A stretch of DNA of 64,000 bases from NCBI GenBank assembly GCA_016845145.1, contig JAERTE010000146.1, positions 124,001 to 188,000 on the forward strand, given 5' to 3'. The stretch comes from Rhodospirillaceae bacterium. GTDB taxonomy: Bacteria > Pseudomonadota > Alphaproteobacteria > Rhodospirillales > Casp-alpha2. Shown here piece after piece: positions 63,177 to 64,000 of the stretch. The notes below the pieces were generated by a model. The model searched no databases. It saw only the letters and a list, made by a program, of their open reading frames with translations, and was not told where the DNA came from. The first letter of the stretch is position 1, and the number at the start of each line of letters is the position of its first letter. The translations under genes were made by a program, and so were the position numbers.

Positions 63177-64000
63177 GTAAACGTATCCGCTGTGCCATCT
63201 ACACCCGCAAATCCACTGACGAAGGGCTGGAGCAGGATTTTAATAGCCTGGACGCCCAACGGGAATCCTGCGAGGCATTCATCCAATCGCAAAAGGGCCT
63301 TGGCTGGGCCGTGCAAAAGAAACGCTACGACGATGGCGGCATCTCCGGAGGAACGATGGATCGACCCGCTTTGCAGGACCTGTTGGCGGACATCGAACGG
63401 GGCAAGGTCGACTTGGTCATCGTCTACAAGGTAGATCGGTTGACACGTTCCCTGATGGACTTCGCCAAGATCATCGAGATATTTGATGCGCGTGACGTCT
63501 CGTTCGTTTCCGTCACTCAGCAGTTCAACACCGCCAATTCCATGGGGCGGCTGACACTAAACGTGCTGCTGTCCTTCGCCCAGTTCGAGCGCGAAGTCAC
63601 GGCCGAGCGCATCCGCGATAAGATTGCGGCCTCTAAAAGGAAAGGCATGTGGATGGGTGGTTTGTCGCCGCTCGGATATGATGCCGTTGATAAAAAGCTT
63701 ATCGTAAACCAGGGCGAGGCCAAGGTTGTTCGAGCGCTGTTTGATCTGTATCTGGAATTCGGTTCCGTTCGGAAATTAAAGCAGGAAGCAGACAGTCAAG
63801 GTCTGACCACCAAGAAACGTGCGCCCGGTGGCCGTTGCAGCGGTGGTCTGCCATTTTCCCGGGGACATCTCTACCAGTTGCTTCACAATCCGGTTTACCT
63901 CGGCGAGGTCGCTCACAAGGGCAAGACTTATCCAGGGCAGCACGACGCCATCGTTGACAAAGAAACATGGAAAGCGGTGCGGAAGATGTTGGATGATCAG
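63173..64000 (+). CDS. Large serine recombinase (copy 2, 3' end outside window)
   Basis: The frame opens MSKRIRCAIYTRKSTDEGL, overlapping the DUF2924 stop by ATGA, and is open to the window end (276 residues). The resolvase domain with QDFNSLDAQ, GGISGGTMDRPAL, KVDRLTRSL and EREVTAERIRDKIAAS is complete and the recombinase domain begins with GMWMGGLSPLGYD. It closely resembles copy 1 at 59528 with scattered substitutions. Confidence 0.93.
   Translation, partial: MSKRIRCAIYTRKSTDEGLEQDFNSLDAQRESCEAFIQSQKGLGWAVQKKRYDDGGISGGTMDRPALQDLLADIERGKVDLVIVYKVDRLTRSLMDFAKIIEIFDARDVSFVSVTQQFNTANSMGRLTLNVLLSFAQFEREVTAERIRDKIAASKRKGMWMGGLSPLGYDAVDKKLIVNQGEAKVVRALFDLYLEFGSVRKLKQEADSQGLTTKKRAPGGRCSGGLPFSRGHLYQLLHNPVYLGEVAHKGKTYPGQHDAIVDKETWKAVRKMLDDQ

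Overview
The window reads as chromosomal DNA of an alphaproteobacterium, most likely of Rhodospirillales type. The supporting signs are moderately high GC with GC-rich third positions, a SahR-type ArsR-methyltransferase beside metF, an FMN riboswitch in front of a RibH2-type lumazine synthase, a CBS/DUF294 gene near a DnaQ-like sensor fusion, and DUF3489-DUF2924-recombinase cassettes. The species cannot be fixed from the sequence alone.

Layout. 0-13 kb: housekeeping and hypothetical genes (GT-C-like membrane protein, HIBADH-family dehydrogenase, AEC transporter, DinG-like helicase, a possible orphan RNA, a Fur-box gene, metF-sahR, mlaA-mlaC). 13.1-18.7 kb: a tight seven-gene operon with translational coupling, apparently catabolic with unknown substrate. 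19-29 kb: FMN riboswitch-ribH2, PanE-like, enolase-superfamily, RimB-RimK fusion, HI0933 flavoprotein, tag, ettA and an M24 peptidase. 29.3-39.3 kb: signalling and transport: a hemerythrin-SiaB-like fusion that seems to start at ATT, a pseudo-receiver, a degenerate sensor fused to a DnaQ exonuclease, CBS-DUF294, a large sodium:solute symporter and small membrane and TPR proteins.

39.3-57.6 kb is the most unusual part. Eleven minus-strand genes lie downstream of a perfect sigma-54 promoter (53058-53073): a membrane fusion protein, an RND permease with a long basic tail, two secreted Pro/Tyr-rich proteins, a sulfur-globule-type protein, a LolA/DUF4412-like periplasmic protein, a ParA-like ATPase, a membrane-anchored TPR-like protein, a DUF302 protein, a dynamin-family GTPase and a small RND-associated membrane protein. 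A divergent sigma-54 activator sits across a region with TGTTGC/GCAACA sites. Beside it lie a second sulfur-globule-type protein, a DsrE2-type protein, a two-cysteine SqrR/BigR-like ArsR repressor with a palindrome over its own -10 box, and an HhH-membrane-coiled-coil protein whose tail resembles the globule proteins. I infer a sulfur- or persulfide-linked envelope system; this is a hypothesis.

57.9-64 kb is a mobile region: an OmpR-type regulator cut off upstream by an IS6-family element with 17-bp perfect inverted repeats and no target duplication, a truncated DUF2924 remnant, a large serine recombinase, an MNT-HEPN toxin-antitoxin pair, and a second DUF3489-DUF2924-recombinase cassette that runs off the window.
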